Assembly: GCA_951804985.1 (NCBI GenBank)
Contig: OX638132.1
Coordinates: 106,301,737 to 106,365,736 of the forward strand
DNA from: Dryomyza anilis
Taxonomy: Eukaryota; Arthropoda; Insecta; Diptera; Dryomyzidae
Direction: 5' to 3'
DNA length: 64,000 bases
In this document: piece by piece, positions 23,021 to 34,085 of the stretch
How positions within the stretch are numbered: the stretch's first letter is position 1
How the letters are laid out: the number at the start of each line of letters is the position of its first letter
Translations under genes and position numbers: made by a program
The notes under the pieces: generated by a model
What the model was told of the DNA's origin: nothing
Seen by the model: the letters and a program-made list of their open reading frames with translations, nothing else
The model's database searches: none

Positions 23021-23977
23021 ATATCGTCACTGTCATGTAAAAGGGGCGAATTTGCATTTTTAAAAATGTTGGGAAATCAAATTTTAAAGTTTGAAGTGCT
23101 TCAAAAATTATTAACATTTATTTATTTTTTAATTTTTTCTGTTATGTTGGTTTATTCATCAATTATTATAAGGCATATAAAATATCTTTGGATTTGGACA
23201 ACTTACTGAATTTTGTGATTGCTATATTGTGACCAAAACGCATATATTTTGGTTTTTTATGCTATAACTCATTATTTGCGCAAGATAAAATACAACAAGA
23301 CAAGATTTTCCATTTTTCTAATTTCTTCGTTTTTTTTTGCTATAATACTTTATTGTGGTGTAAACATTAATTGTTTGTTTTTAAAGCACCTATCGATTGG
23401 CATTATTATTTAAACATATTTCTAGCAAATAAAAAAAATTATTTTTAAATAATCATGCCAATCGATAGCTGCTTTAAAAACAAACATTTAATGTTTACAC
23501 CACAATAAAGTATTATAGCAAAACAAAAACGAAGAAATTAGAAAAATGGAAAATCTTGTCATTGGTATAACTCTTTATTGGTGCGAGATAAAATAGTGCT
23601 ACAGTATTTATTGTTTGTTTTCAAAGCACCTATCGAGTGGCATCATTATTTAAAAATAATTACCAAGCAGTTTTCCTGCAAATGATAAAAATTCAAAAAA
23701 ATATTTTAAAATAATGATAATTGATAGGGGCTTTACAACCAAACAATTAATGCCTTTACACTACTATTTTATCCAATAAAAAGTTATGGCAAAAAACGAA
23801 AAGATTTGCCTTTTGACCTGACAACATTTAAAATTTTTCAATTTGCCTTTATGGTTTTCTCTTAAGAAATATCCAACAAAACCACACACGATTTTGGCAC
23901 AGTATACTTAAGGAAAAACTACATTAAAAAATGTCAAATATTACACATTCGCCCCTTTGGCATAATAGTGACGATAT
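23021..23977. mobile_element. Multi-arm foldback element
   Basis: The outer arms are inverted: ATATCGTCACTGTCATG followed by AAAGGGGCGAATTTGCA at the left, and the complement with AAAGGGGCGAATGTG at the right. Inside is a second, nearly perfect palindrome of about 80-bp arms (about 23340-23420 and 23445-23522) carrying AAAGCACCTATCGATTGGCA. Diverged versions of the same arm follow at 23610-23660 and 23715-23790. The centre is therefore a set of alternating inverted arms. A rearranged partial copy lies at 31096-31714. Confidence 0.8.
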
Positions 23978-24190
23978 GTTTAGACATATTTCTAATATAA
24001 ACCTTCATACACCAATTTTATTTGATTAAAGAATATCATTTTTATTTGTTTTTTATACATTTAGCGGTAATTTAACATTTACCAACTTCAATTATACAGG
24101 TCTATATGTTTGACATGTTTAAAGAACAAAAAAAAACCGTTGTGCAGACAGTACTATCCTCCTTTTTCTCAAAACTCGCCGTTGTCTAAC

Positions 24191-24224
24191 ATTGACTAGG
24201 AGTATATATTGACTAGGAGTATAT
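24191..24224 (+). repeat. Two tandem 17-bp units
   Basis: ATTGACTAGGAGTATAT occurs twice back to back, without mismatch. No function inferred. Confidence 0.85.
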
Positions 24225-24469
24225 CTCTTTGTGTGGATGACCCATTTTAGTACAATTCTTTTAAATTAAAAGGTATATTTATTTGTGAAACCAACTTTTT
24301 TTTAATTATTTACCAAGTCCAGCCCTGCAATGTGGTGTGTAGTATTCAATCAATGCAAATTTTACTCAATTTTACTTGTTTTTAAATATATGCTGTTGGA
24401 TCAACCAAAAAAACTCTTATATCTTTGTTCGAGGCACGCAGTGAACAAAAAAAAATAAAAAAAGTAACA

Positions 24470-24541
24470 AGGGGACACCCGGGTTTGAACCGGGGACCTC
24501 TCGATCTGCAGTCGAATGCTCTACCACTGAGCTATATCCCC
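24470..24541 (-). tRNA. tRNA-Cys (GCA anticodon)
   Basis: Read on the minus strand, 72 nt fold as a standard cloverleaf. The acceptor stem is GGGGATA paired with TGTCCCC, with discriminator T as usual for Cys; the D arm is AGCTCAGTGGTAGAGC; the anticodon loop CTGCAGA carries GCA; and the T arm is CCCGGTTCAAACCCGGG. Internal A (TAGCTCAGTGG) and B (GGTTCAAAC) boxes are intact. Immediately downstream on the minus strand are T runs suited to RNA polymerase III termination. There is no intron. It delivers cysteine in cytosolic translation. Confidence 0.97.
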
Positions 24542-25047
24542 ATATTACCATGCTCTGTTTCTGTTATGTTTTATCAGCTGTTCATTCATTTCAAGTTCAG
24601 ACAGATCTTCGATGTTTTATCGTTCTTCACATTGATTTATTTTTAGACAATTTCAGTGAGAAAGTAAAGTAAACATTTACTTGACATTACCTCCTATATA
24701 TTTAAACTAAAGTATGATTTCAGCGAACATGACACATGTTCTTACAATTTTACACTTTTAATTTTAATATTGCAAATACAGATAATGCCATGATACAAAA
24801 GGACAACGTCCACCGAAGACATTTAAAAGATGTAATTTTATTTGTGAATTATATTAAATAAAAAATAGTTCCATTGTTCTACTTTAAAAATTGCGAATTT
24901 CTTTTAAATAAAGGAATGAAAGATGGATTTATGTCACCTATCATATCCAACTAGGCTGACATAAACCTCTGGTTGTGAAACATCAATGCTTTCAACGGAT
25001 ATTTTATTTCTACCGATACGAAAAAAAACCTCTTTTGAATTTTAAAT

Positions 25048-25053
25048 TTTATT
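25048..25053 (-). terminator. Poly(A) signal of Elp6
   Basis: AATAAA on the minus strand, 62 nt past the Elp6 stop codon, well placed for the 3' end of this mRNA. Confidence 0.6.
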
Positions 25054-25115
25054 GAATAATATATTAATCTCTTATCTATATATAATATGGAGATATAATG
25101 AAAATACTTTAATTA

Positions 25116-25874
25116 TTAAACCTTGACGCCAATCTCACCCGGATTAAAGATCTTCACGTTGCGATCGTTGACCTTGTACAATATTTCCTTTCGTGACTCT
25201 TCGCTGACAAAAGCATCCTCGCCATCGTCCAATAGCGTACGTTCAATGACCAACTTGCCGTCAACTTCTCGAAAAACGCCACTTTTCAGCTTTATTATAC
25301 GAATACGCAAATCACCCAACTTGGCTACATTACGATCGGCCACAGAGTGAATGTCACAGTTGCTCATCTTCGTTATAATTGTCAGATTTGCGTAGTCTTT
25401 GGGCAGGCTGTTTAATTCATTACACAGCTGCTGCAATTCTTCGCGTGTAGCGCCCATATTTAGCAAAATCGACAAATTATCGATGATCACCGTCGTCGAG
25501 ACACGGTTAGTGTAGTTAACAGCCAGTTGTTCACGCACTGCCGCCAATAGGTGCGTTGCCACTTGACGCTCATTTTGAAGCCACTTAGAGGACGTCAAAT
25601 CGCGCGCCATTTCACTTAACGGATCGATGACGTTGAGTGTTTTGCCCAGAAAGAGGTTGGCATTGTAACCGAGACGCATGCCGGCATTAAAGTAGTGCTG
25701 ATAGTTGTGCTGCAGACAGACGAGCAATGTGCCCGCGTTCGAAATGCGTAGACGCTGACCCAGGATACAGCTCAGCAAAAAGCTACCATCGACGTTGGAC
25801 TCCTCACTAATATGCACGAAGGCAGGAAGTTTCTGCTCGTTGAGTCCACAGGCAAAGAGCACAGAGGCAGCCAT
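25116..25874 (-). CDS. Elp6: Elongator complex protein 6 (Elp6)
   Basis: A 252-residue protein encoded without introns. Elp6 joins Elp4 and Elp5 in the hexameric RecA-like ring of Elongator, which is needed for wobble-uridine modification of tRNAs in the cytoplasm. Family features seen: the N-terminal strand-turn segment VDGSFLLSCIL (about 28-38), the LRISNAGTLLVCLQHNYQHY segment (about 42-61), TTVIIDNLSILLNMG (about 147-161), and a C-terminal beta-rich tail. As usual for Elp6, there is no Walker A motif despite the RecA-type fold. Length fits animal orthologues, including the Drosophila protein called Poly. The start is the first Met after an AT-rich leader, and a poly(A) signal lies just past the stop. 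Identification rests on family resemblance recalled, not on a search. Confidence 0.92.
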   Translation of the reverse strand: MAASVLFACGLNEQKLPAFVHISEESNVDGSFLLSCILGQRLRISNAGTLLVCLQHNYQHYFNAGMRLGYNANLFLGKTLNVIDPLSEMARDLTSSKWLQNERQVATHLLAAVREQLAVNYTNRVSTTVIIDNLSILLNMGATREELQQLCNELNSLPKDYANLTIITKMSNCDIHSVADRNVAKLGDLRIRIIKLKSGVFREVDGKLVIERTLLDDGEDAFVSEESRKEILYKVNDRNVKIFNPGEIGVKV

Positions 25875-26582
25875 GATGTCAATATATTGTTAAATTGTCC
25901 AATGTTGATCGATTGATGAGACAGTACTGAAGGAGAAAGTAGGATACATTAATGTTTGTTACAAAAATTGGAAACGGATAAACGGGTCAGGTTCTCTACA
26001 ATAAAATACCTACAATTTTCTGTAATAATGAATTGGGCAAAAAGATTAATTGAAAAAACATACAGCATAACCAATAAACGAAATAGACTCGATTTGAAAA
26101 TATCATTTTTGATATTTTTCACTTATAATAATAATGTCAAAATATCTTCGTTTATAAATCCAAAACAATTCAAATTTAAAAAGTATAATAGAAATAAATT
26201 CGAAAAATATACCCTTAATTTAATTATATAGTATAAAAGGAAGGTAATTCCACTTTAGAAACATCAATATTTTTTTTTTGATGTCATCCGTATAATAATA
26301 ATTTTTGATAAAGGTAGTACATTTTATACTTAACTTTTGATTCCTCAAAAAAAAATAATTTATACATTTTAAAAATGTAATAATAAATGATTGCGTAATT
26401 ATAACATTATAAAATCGATATTTATATTTCTAAAATACACAAACTCTTCGTACAGTCTATGCCTAAAATTATGCCACAAATTCGTAGCTGTTATTCATAA
26501 CTGTCAATTTTATTTTCCACAGAAAAAAATTACCACGTAATATATAATAATTTCAACACAATTATAAATTACCAATATAATT
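25875..26582. other. 5' flank of Elp6, then AT-rich intergenic DNA
   Basis: The first about 80 bp should hold the Elp6 5' leader and promoter; no TATA box is evident. Beyond that I see only AT-rich sequence. Confidence 0.45.
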
Positions 26583-27188
26583 TTACACTATACATGCCCA
26601 AGTAGAACGAGGGAATACACGACCTGGTGGAATCAGGCCATGTATTTCCCTCGAACACTTACCATTGTAATACCTATAAAACAGGCTTACACACCCTACG
26701 GTCCTTCGGTGCTCAAGAGAACCAATAGAGGATGAAATATTTTTATCCCCTATTAAATATTTGCACGTTGTTGGATTCGATCCACGAACTTCAAAGAAGA
26801 TTTTGAAGCCCCTGCCCATATGTGCGAATTGTATTCCATCTTAGGCCGAATATAGGTGGTGTAGACAATGCGCAAGTCAGCGGGAGTGAAGAAGCACCGT
26901 TTCAAAAAACCGAGGCACTTGGCCGCTTCTTTCGACACATCAAATATGTGATCATTCCAACGGATATCACATTGAATTGAAATGCCCAGAACGTCAAGAG
27001 CAGCTGACTGCGCAATATCCACAGAGTATATATTGAGGGGAGGGAGGGGTGAATCCATTCTTTTGTGAGGTAACAGACAACATTGGGTTTGCTTGCATAA
27101 AATCAACTCTATTAGCAAGACCCCACTCGGAGATTGTTTTCAGGTCATTATTGAGTGTGTCATTCAGTGAGCCCCTTTTACTCTCAAT
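26583..27188 (-). pseudogene. CR1/Jockey-like retrotransposon, post-RT C-terminal part
   Basis: On the minus strand, LGISIQCDIRWNDHI, AKCLGFLKRCFFTPADL, IRPKMEYNSHIWAGAS and VDRIQQRA follow each other as in the region after the reverse transcriptase fingers of CR1/Jockey-type LINEs. A frameshift just after VDRIQQRA moves the reading frame, which then continues with SSIGSLEHRRTVGCVSLFYR and IPPGRVFPRSTW, the conserved 'LxHRRxVxxLxLFYRYxxG' motif. Upstream, LNNDLKTISEWGLANRVDF continues the part found at 31715-32620. Frameshifts and truncation make it inactive. Confidence 0.88.
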
Positions 27189-27318
27189 GGAATATCTCAT
27201 AGGAAATAAATTCAGATATACAGAATAAATGATGAGATAACTTAGCACGTTATGAAATGGGATGTTCGATATTTATGTTAATTTTCTTACTGATCTAGTT
27301 TTTTTTTTGAAAATTTAA
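27189..27318. other. Left end of the DNA inserted into the retrotransposon
   Basis: It lies between the left copy of the 20-bp duplication (27169-27188) and the Helitron-like element. AT-rich, with no identity to other parts of the window noticed. Confidence 0.4.
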
Positions 27319-27968
27319 TCTAATACATATAATAAATGTCTTTGTTGGTTTGTTTGTTTGTTTGTTCCGCTTCTCCGTCTAAACGGAACGAATGATAGGC
27401 TATATATGGGCGGGATTAAACAAAGAGGCGTGGCACCTCCGATACAGCCTAAACTTTCAAAACGATATAACTTGGCACTTACAGCAGCTACAAACTTGAA
27501 ACAAAAAACTCTAATACAAAAATTCACCACACTAAAATTCACCACATTAAAATTCAACACACTCAAATTCACCACACTACAACTCTCCACACAAAAATTC
27601 ACTACACTAAAGCTTCTCACCACACTAAAGCTTCTACTGGGAAAAACTCTACGGGGAAGGATTCTACGGGAAAGAATTCCACCGGGAATATTTCTACCGG
27701 GAAGAATTCTACCGGAAGAGTTCTACCGGGAAGAATTCTACGGGAAGAATTCTAAGGGAAGAATTTACAGGGAAAATTTCTACTGGGAAAATTCTGCGGG
27801 GAAGCACAGTCAGAGAAAGAATTGTCTATGAGAAAAGCTTTAGCGTTTAGCGGAGAATTATTTTTGTTTTGTTTACTACATTTATAAAACCAATAAAAAA
27901 ACGTCCACAGCGAAGCATATCCTTGCATTAACAAAATCTTTGCACGAGTCGTGTACGGGTCCAGCTAG
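27319..27968 (+). mobile_element. Non-autonomous Helitron-like element with minisatellite
   Basis: It starts with TC (TCTAATACATATAATAAATG, followed by a GTTT microsatellite) preceded by A, and ends CACGAGTCGTG hairpin - TACGGGTCCAGCTAG followed by T. A 5' TC, a 3' hairpin shortly before CTAG, and insertion between A and T are the Helitron hallmarks. Inside are a run of AAATTCACCACACT units (27520-27605) and a 15-bp array with core CGGGAAGAATTCTAC (27650-27800). The 157-codon frame across the arrays is a by-product of period-15 repeats. There is no Rep/helicase, so it is non-autonomous. Confidence 0.8.
27525..27800 (+). repeat. Two adjacent minisatellites inside the Helitron-like element
   Basis: First, about six units near AAATTCACCACACTA; then about ten units of a 15-bp motif near CGGGAAGAATTCTAC with decay toward both ends. 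Both periods are near multiples of three, which keeps frames open on both strands. Confidence 0.85.
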
Positions 27969-28647
27969 TTCTAAAATAAAATTCAAAATAATTAAATAAA
28001 ACGTGCTCTTATATATAGGGAACTATTTCGCAAACATTTAAAATTGCATAGTAATTTACATACATACTTTGTATAAAACTGCTATATATTAGCATCGCAC
28101 GAAATGTGCTAAATGCAACTTAAAATATCTCGTGAACTATATTATGATACAATTCAAATCCAATAAACAAAATATTAGAGCAAATCAACAAATACTAACA
28201 ACAACTCTACTAATTACTGCTAAATGCAAATATAAATAAAACAACCGAAACAATATTAGCTGAATCCCATACAAATAAAAAATATTCTTATAAAATGTTA
28301 AATATTAAGATGATGAATTTGATTGTACCTACTAATTTAAGTGTTTGATAATATTATAATCGAAAAATTAACAGAAAAGCCATAATTTGTTTATAATATT
28401 TTGAATTTTTTATTTTGAATTGTATAAATAAATCATAAATAATAGAAAATACCATTAAATTACTAAATATTAATTTGTGATTAATGAGAATAATATTACT
28501 GGTTGTACAATTAAATTAATATCACAGCCCACACAATATTTCATTTAACACAAATGTTTTTTTGGAGCATATAACATGTAAAAAACATGGAAATCAAATA
28601 ATATGCATAACATAAAATGTATGTTGTAAAGCAAACAAACTTAATAA
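27969..28647. other. AT-rich intergenic DNA, nothing recognised
   Basis: Strongly AT-rich, with no frames or repeat ends. Confidence 0.45.
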
Positions 28648-28727
28648 ACAGGGTGGTTCATTTCATGACAACAAATGTTCCAGAGTTTGTTTATATTTGG
28701 AACACCCAATGAGATACAGGGTGTTTT
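28648..28727. repeat. ACAGGGTGTTT-bounded repeat, second copy
   Basis: It opens ACAGGGTGGTTCATTTCATG and closes GATACAGGGTGTTTTC, as the copy at 611-725 does, with a shorter interior. Confidence 0.5.
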
Positions 28728-29379
28728 CAAAATTTACTTTAGAAATGTTGATGCAAAAGAATATTTAATTACTTATAACTTATACAGTTTGTAGCCCAGA
28801 GCAAAATTATACTTTTATTTTACAGATAATCGATCCTAGTTTAAACAAACATAATATTGGTATTATATTTGGGGCGATAGGATATTTTTACTCATCAAAG
28901 CTTGCATACGGACTAACGGAGAATAATTTACTTAAATACATTAAATAGTATTATTTAAAAACTAAATATTGTTTTTTTTTAAATAAAATTATTTTATATA
29001 TTGTATTATTATAACCAAAGCAAATTTGTTTTTACTATATTGATGTAGTTGTTTTAGTATGGAATATAAATACATAATTTGAATGCATTTCTATACAAAA
29101 TTTTAATACATTTGTATTGAAATATCTAGATTTTGTTTTTATTTATATGTCCAAAAATATGTAGAGAATTATTACATATGCTATTACTACATTCTGTTTC
29201 TATTTTATATTGTTGTGATAATAAATTTAGAAAATTATATTTTATTTTTTATAAAAAATCAATTCTTTAATTCGGTTTTACAAATGAATATTAATTTGAA
29301 ATTTTGTAATTGACAAAAATTATATACAATAAAAATAAATAAATAACAAGGTACATAGTGGTACCTATCTATAACTTAA
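28728..29379. other. AT-rich intergenic DNA, nothing recognised
   Basis: Extremely AT-rich, with no feature seen. Confidence 0.45.
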
Positions 29380-29935
29380 AAAAAAAAACAGTAAGGAAGG
29401 TTAGGTCACATGGAACATTTTGAAGTAGGGAAATTGGTGTGACGAAGTTAGTAAGAATTATGATAGTTATAGTCGGTCTAAGCCGTGTACTATTAAAAGT
29501 GGTGCATAGGTTACCAATGTATACGAATCCTGATAATAACTTCAAACTTGCAATCGCTTAAGAACATCCTTTCATTTGATACCCATATGTACAAATGGGT
29601 ATATATTTGACCAAAAAAGTTCATTTAACCCCGTATAAAGTAAAATTCATCTGTAGATGTAAATTTTATATGAGGTATTTGAACATAAGTGGTCGGATCA
29701 GAGGTTACAATAGACCGATCACACCAATTTTTCACACATACAGCGTAGGTATATGCGTAATCTAAATTAGGAGTTTCATTGTTCTAACTCTTCAATTTTT
29801 TCAGTAGCAGGATTTTTAACAGACAGACGGACATTGATAAATCGCCCCACTTTTCCAAACCGGGTATGCTTCCTTCTGGGTGTTACAACCCGCGCACCAA
29901 ACTGAATATACCCTTTCACTCTTAGTGTAGGGTAT
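29380..29935 (-). mobile_element. Helentron/mini-me-like relic
   Basis: On the minus strand it begins TATACCCTACACTAAGAGTG and passes through GGTTTGGAAAAGTGGGGCGA to TGTCCGTCTGTCTGTT, matching the order of words in the element at 42544-42900. Further on are GTGTGATCGGTCTATTG and AATGTTCCATGTGACC segments. The GTCT run is reduced to two or three units, so this copy is old. No coding capacity. Confidence 0.65.
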
Positions 29936-31095
29936 AAATATATAAAGAAATACAGAAAATAGAAAATTGCAGACAGCTGAATACTTATTTAGCCATTGCA
30001 ACCCATGATGGGTTTCGGTCATAGAGTTACCAACTTTAATATAATTAAAAAGTGCAGAAAACGAAGACGCCGTACAGTTTCTGTACTATGTAGAAATCGA
30101 ATTTCTAATACAATGCGTTAGTAAAATATTTTAAATAAATACAAATATATTTAAAAAATGATCAAATTGTAGTAGAACTACATTTTTTCAAAACAAAGAC
30201 ACAAATGTAGTATAATTTACTACAGTAATTTTTTCGGTGTACAAATTTGTAGAAAAACTGATGGCAGTAATGTTTTTGCTTTAAAATTGTAGAAAATAAA
30301 TATACGTTTGTATCAACTTTTGTAAAGTAAATTTTAAAAAATTCCTGTATATGATTGGGTTTTCCATGAAATGTACACGAAATCAGTTCCTAAAATATTT
30401 ACCACCAAAAAAAAAATATAATTAAATTTGACATATGCAGCAACCTCAAATAAATTTACTAATTCACAAAACCAATGCAACGTTTCAATTATTACAAAAT
30501 TGCTATTGTTAACATTGCAATAAATGTACAAGTTTAATTATATTCAATATGCACTCCTATTTTTGTTCTGCCAGTGCGTGAAATTGTTACGTATTCAATA
30601 AAAAATCCAATTAAAAAGCCTACGAAATTAAATATATTTATGTAAAGAGCCTTTCATTACGTAATCATTTTTAACACTAACAATAATTGAAAAACTGTCG
30701 CTGGATATTCTAATTGCCAAAAAAGCCACCAAATTTAAATGAAAAGCTGTGGTAAAATTGAAATAATACCTCGAAGTGTTTAATAATTAAATGAAAAATA
30801 TTATATTTATAAAACCTCTGCATCTCTCTAATGCAGTGCTTCATCACAACATTTATGGCCTTGCGACCGCCTTTTTGGCATATGTATCCTGCGATCCCTT
30901 TTAAAATTATTAAATACAGATAATTTTAAATTTTAATTAAGTGCTGTAAAAGTCGCAGGAATTATACTTTTGACAACGAATAATATTTTTTTTTTAATAA
31001 AATTTAAAAATACGTTTTGATTCTTGTTTTTTCGTTAGAATATTAAACTATAAAAAATATGAAATAACAAATATTTTTTTAATATGAAACGTTTT
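29936..31095. other. AT-rich intergenic DNA with ACTACA/TGTAGT words
   Basis: GTAGTAGAACTAC, TGTAGTATAATTTACTACAG and a TTTTTTCGGTGTAC terminus-like word near 30240 suggest one end of another decayed TIR element. Similar words occur near 11640. No gene recognised. Confidence 0.4.
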
Positions 31096-31714
31096 TAATG
31101 TGTACTGTCATGCCAAAGGGGCGAATGTGCATTTTTAAAAAATATTGGAAAATAAATTTTAAAGTGCTTTAAAAATGTGTACAAATTATTTCTTATTAAA
31201 TTTTTTTGTATTGTTATTTTGGTTTTTTAATCAATTATCATAACCCTACAAATCATTTGACGATCATTTTTAAATTCGATATGATAATAATAAATTTTAG
31301 ATATAAATGTCAAAGTATTTGGAAATTTATTTTCGTGTTCTTTATAATTTTTGTCAAAAATAAAATTTTCTGAACAAATAAAATTTGTTTATCGAAAATA
31401 AATCCATTTATGATATCATCTCGATATCTATAACGACAAAAAAGACGATATCATTTTAGATAGGTTCGTTTTTAACGAAAAGCCTATCGTTTTCGTATCA
31501 TTAAAGATTATCGAAAACGACAATCGTATCGATCGTAAAATTATCGTTTGGTTTGCTGGGAACGTATATAAAATATCTTTGGATTTGGACTATATTCTGA
31601 CCAAAACGCAAATATTTTTGTTTTTTTTTTGCAAAACTCTTTATTTGCTCAAGATAAAATATCAAAAACGAACAAATTCGAAAAAATGAAAATCTTGTCT
31701 GGCATTAGTTGTTT
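31096..31714. mobile_element. Partial copy of the multi-arm foldback element
   Basis: ACTGTCATGCCAAAGGGGCGAA and ATAAAATATCTTTGGATTTG match the left half of 23021-23977. Between them is an unrelated ATATCGT/ACGATA-rich stretch (about 31390-31560), itself palindromic in style, not present in the other copy. The segment ends where the retrotransposon begins. Confidence 0.7.
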
Positions 31715-32620
31715 GAGCGCCTTTTACTCTCAATTTCCAAAGAGTTTGGACGCTTGTTGAACGAATATGAATGACAAATGTTACTATCATCTGCTAAGGA
31801 ATGGATCGGGTTCTGGGTCGATGACAAAAGGTCATTGATAAAAACCAGAAATAGGGACGGGGATAGGACGGAACTCTGCGGGACTCCAGAATTGATGAAA
31901 TGTTGTTCTGAGAAAATACCATCCATCGCAACTCGTATTGAACGACCCTGGAGAAAACTCGATATCCATCGAGTAAAAGAATTACCGACACCATATGCAA
32001 TAAGTTTTGATACGAGGGCTTCATGCCACACTCGATCAAAAGCCTTGGAAATATCAAGAGCAACCACCTTACTCTCCCCGAAAAGGTGAATACAGTTATT
32101 CCACTTTTCGGAGAGGACCGCCATCAAGTCACCGGTGGATCTGGTCCTACGGAAACCATATTGCCGGTCACTAAGTAATTCATTTCGCTCCAGATAGTTC
32201 ACAAGGTGGAAGTTTATTACGCTTTCCATTACCTTGGATAGCGCAGAGCATATTGCAATGGGCCGGTAATTAGCAGGGTTCAAGATGGAAAAACTCCTGT
32301 AGGAGATGTTGAAAAGGTTACGCAATGGACAAGCCAGCGTTGACGCACACTTTTTCCACACATGGGCAGATATGACATCTGGCCCGGAGACTTTGTTAAT
32401 ATTGAGATTTGCTAAAATCTTTTTAACTGCCCGAGTTCGAAAATGTATCTCCGGCATTGCAGAAGAAACAAATTCAGCTACGGGCAGTGGTTGATTGCTA
32501 ACTGGGAGCGTTGAATTATTTGCAAATAATTCTGCCAAGAGATTAGCTTTATCAACCGGGTCAGTGAAGGTCTGGCCATTCATAACAAGGGTTGGAGTAG
32601 AAGATAAAAAAACTTCACCC
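31715..32620 (-). pseudogene. CR1/Jockey-like retrotransposon, reverse transcriptase part
   Basis: A 292-codon frame carries most of a LINE reverse transcriptase: GPDVISAHVWKKCAS, NPANYRPIAICSALSK, DRQYGFRRTRSTGDL, VALDISKAFDRVWHEAL, SGVPQSSVLSPSLF and LADDSNICH. The usual F/YADD catalytic box reads LADD here, so the first box residue is changed but both Asp are kept. Between LRNLFNIS and NPANYRP about 25 residues normally present (the 'WK.A.V.PI.KKG' stretch) are missing, without loss of frame. No endonuclease domain remains upstream. The frame runs into foreign sequence right after IESKR at the 20-bp duplication (31715-31734). Confidence 0.92.
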
Positions 32621-33479
32621 TAAAAACGTTTTATATTAAAACATATTTTTTATTTCAAATTTTTTGTTTTAAATTCTAACGGCCGAATATAATTTAAAAT
32701 AAAATCATACATTTTTCAAAGTGTCTTTAATACAGAACCATGCCGTACAGGAAGGAAGTATTCCGATAATATTGCATTGTCATCCAGTTCTAGGCAATAT
32801 TTAAAATATCAAAACTCTAGCTCATCGGAAAGATAGTTTAAAATCAATTCCAAAACTTGTACCGATTAGAATGACAAGAAGACGAACGAATAAAATCGTT
32901 TTCAAAAATTTCAAAATTATGAAAAATGGAAAAATAGATTTTGAGTCATGTTCCGGCTTTCGATCGAAAACCGATCAAATTTCGTATTGAATTTGTAAAC
33001 AAACGGTTTTGAATTCAATGTAAATATCTTCAATTCAATTCAAATTGTTTTGTAAACGAAATCAAATCGATTAAATTAAAGCAAAATGTATTTAATTCAT
33101 TTGAAAAATAAATTTTTGTACTGGGACATCGAATTCAAAATCGGGTGTTTACAAAATTTCCAAAATTGAACACAACAGAAGCAGCAACCTTTAAATAACC
33201 AAAATGAGTGTAGAGCAGTGTAATTAAATAATTTGTCTTATACTATAAAACAATATTTGATCGTGTTTGGAATTAAGTTATAAAAGCTTTAAAATTTTAT
33301 ATAATTTTTTTTTTATTTTAAAAATAAAAAAACAGCTGAATATTTTCGGTCGCGATCTACCGATTGGCAACCATTGTTCTAATGTTTCTTTAGCACATTG
33401 CAATATATATTTTTTTAAATTCAGAAAACAATAAAACGGCACGTGTTATCATAACATGCAGAATACTGAAAAATATGCC
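32621..33479. other. AT-rich intergenic DNA
   Basis: It contains AATTCAATT-type words (32980-33060) but no recognisable element ends, gene or RNA. Confidence 0.45.
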
Positions 33480-34085
33480 GACGACCGTTTTGACCATGGA
33501 AAATTCTGCGTTTCCGATCGACCATTATTCGCACTCTCTTTTTTTATCAAAATCTCTCTCTGACTCTCTCAATATTCTCATTTGTTACAAAACGAGAGCA
33601 AAAACAAGAAACAAAAATAAACATAGCAAACAATTCACAGCCAAAAATTAAAGTAAAAATACTTAAACAATGCAGGTACTTACAAAGATTTGTTTTATAT
33701 GCCAAACTGGATCCAGCAGACGCCTCTCACAACGAAACACGCGACGCAAATATTTGCTGAAATGAGAGAGAACGCGTTAAAACAGCAAGTAATATAATAT
33801 AAAACGAGCAGCTCAGAAATTAAAAGCTATCAAAAGCTCAAGACTACAAAAATATGATCGCGTCGTCATATCAAACACGCTATAACGACGACTGTTCGGA
33901 TGACTATCAAATATTGCGTGGAAAATAATTACGAAAAGCTTAATCAGTGCCAATATGAGCGCGGGTCAGAGAGAAACAGAAGCAGTCCGTCCATAAGGCT
34001 GCATAGTTTAGTATCTATATACAAAAAAAAGAGCCAACAAAAGCCTACTGCTCGAAGCTTCCAACTACTTGGACAACTTTAGTAA
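33480..34085 (+). promoter_or_regulatory. Candidate promoter and first non-coding exon
   Basis: Composition is more balanced and unique. CTCTCTCTGACTCTCTC (about 33551) resembles GAGA-factor sites, TATAAAA occurs at 33798-33804, and a strong splice donor GTAAGTTTT occurs at 34082. A 60-codon frame (33900-34082) precedes the donor but resembles nothing. It may be the 5' exon of a gene whose body lies to the right, for instance the carrier genes, which have a 5'-UTR acceptor at 46857. This is inference only. Confidence 0.3.

Noticed and set aside
27358..27831. 157-codon frame as a gene
   Set aside because: It lies wholly inside the Helitron-like element, and its length comes from repeats with a period that is a multiple of three.
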